From: Bacteroidales bacterium
GTDB taxonomy: Bacteria > Bacteroidota > Bacteroidia > Bacteroidales > ML635J-15
DNA length: 6,115 nucleotides
NCBI GenBank assembly: GCA_028697515.1
Contig: JAQVEY010000154.1
Span: 1-6,115 of the forward strand
Reading direction: 5' to 3'
Shown here: positions 6,075 through 6,115 of the stretch, one piece after another
Numbering within the stretch: the first letter of the stretch is position 1
How the letters are laid out: each line of letters opens with the position of its first letter
Program-made: the position numbers and the translations under genes
Notes under the pieces: model-generated
Told to the model about the DNA's origin: nothing
What the model saw: the letters and a program-made list of their open reading frames with translations, nothing else
Database searches by the model: none

Positions 6075-6115
6075 ATGAAAACCCAGAAACGCAATAAAGC
6101 AAAAATCGGTTTACC
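6075..6115 (+). CDS. Start of a downstream gene, 3' truncated by window edge
   Basis: An ATG at 6075 opens a frame reading MKTQKRNKAKIGL and a further partial codon (CC, hence Pro if complete) to the window end. It lies 110 bases after the stop codon of the large surface-protein gene and about 33 bases after a good -7 box. The lysine-rich start followed by IGLP is reminiscent of the N-terminus of some Bacteroidota CorA-type magnesium transporters (K-rich, then GLPPG), but 13 residues are far too few to assign a family. It does not look like a signal peptide, so the product is unlikely to be another T9SS cargo. Confidence 0.5.
   Translation, partial: MKTQKRNKAKIGL

Overview
The window looks like chromosomal DNA from a member of the Bacteroidota. 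It is AT-rich (roughly one third G+C by eye). Its start codons lack Shine-Dalgarno sequences, two upstream regions carry TAnnTTTG-type -7 boxes, and both complete proteins end in a type IX secretion system (T9SS) type A C-terminal sorting domain. That combination is essentially restricted to this phylum. The genus cannot be told from the sequence.

Layout, all on the + strand: (1) at 1-899, the 3' part of an outer-membrane beta-barrel gene that begins outside the window; (2) at 900-1345, a gene-free stretch with a short degenerate tandem repeat right after the stop codon and a decayed fragment of a T9SS sorting domain; (3) at 1346-2563, a 405-residue secreted protein with a signal peptide, two related cysteine-containing beta-sandwich domains and a sorting domain; (4) at 2564-2772, a short intergenic region with two small palindromes and a weak promoter-like site; (5) at 2773-5964, a 1063-residue multidomain surface protein with six Ig/PKD-like repeats, an SdrD-B-like domain, DUF11-like and DPNDK-type domains and a sorting domain; (6) from 6075, the first codons of another gene, preceded by a good Bacteroidota promoter match.

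The two complete genes encode cargo of the same export route: Sec to the periplasm, then T9SS across the outer membrane, with cleavage or anchoring at the C-terminal domain. They are probably adhesive or structural surface proteins; no catalytic motif is visible in either. The T9SS machinery itself is not encoded here.

The most interesting signals concern sequence evolution. The sorting domains of the two otherwise unrelated proteins are about 86% identical in DNA, and a third, frameshifted copy lies upstream. Within the large protein, two neighbouring repeats share an exact 120-base identical run, which points to recent duplication or gene conversion. I see no CRISPR array, RNA gene, insertion sequence or obvious new enzymatic system.
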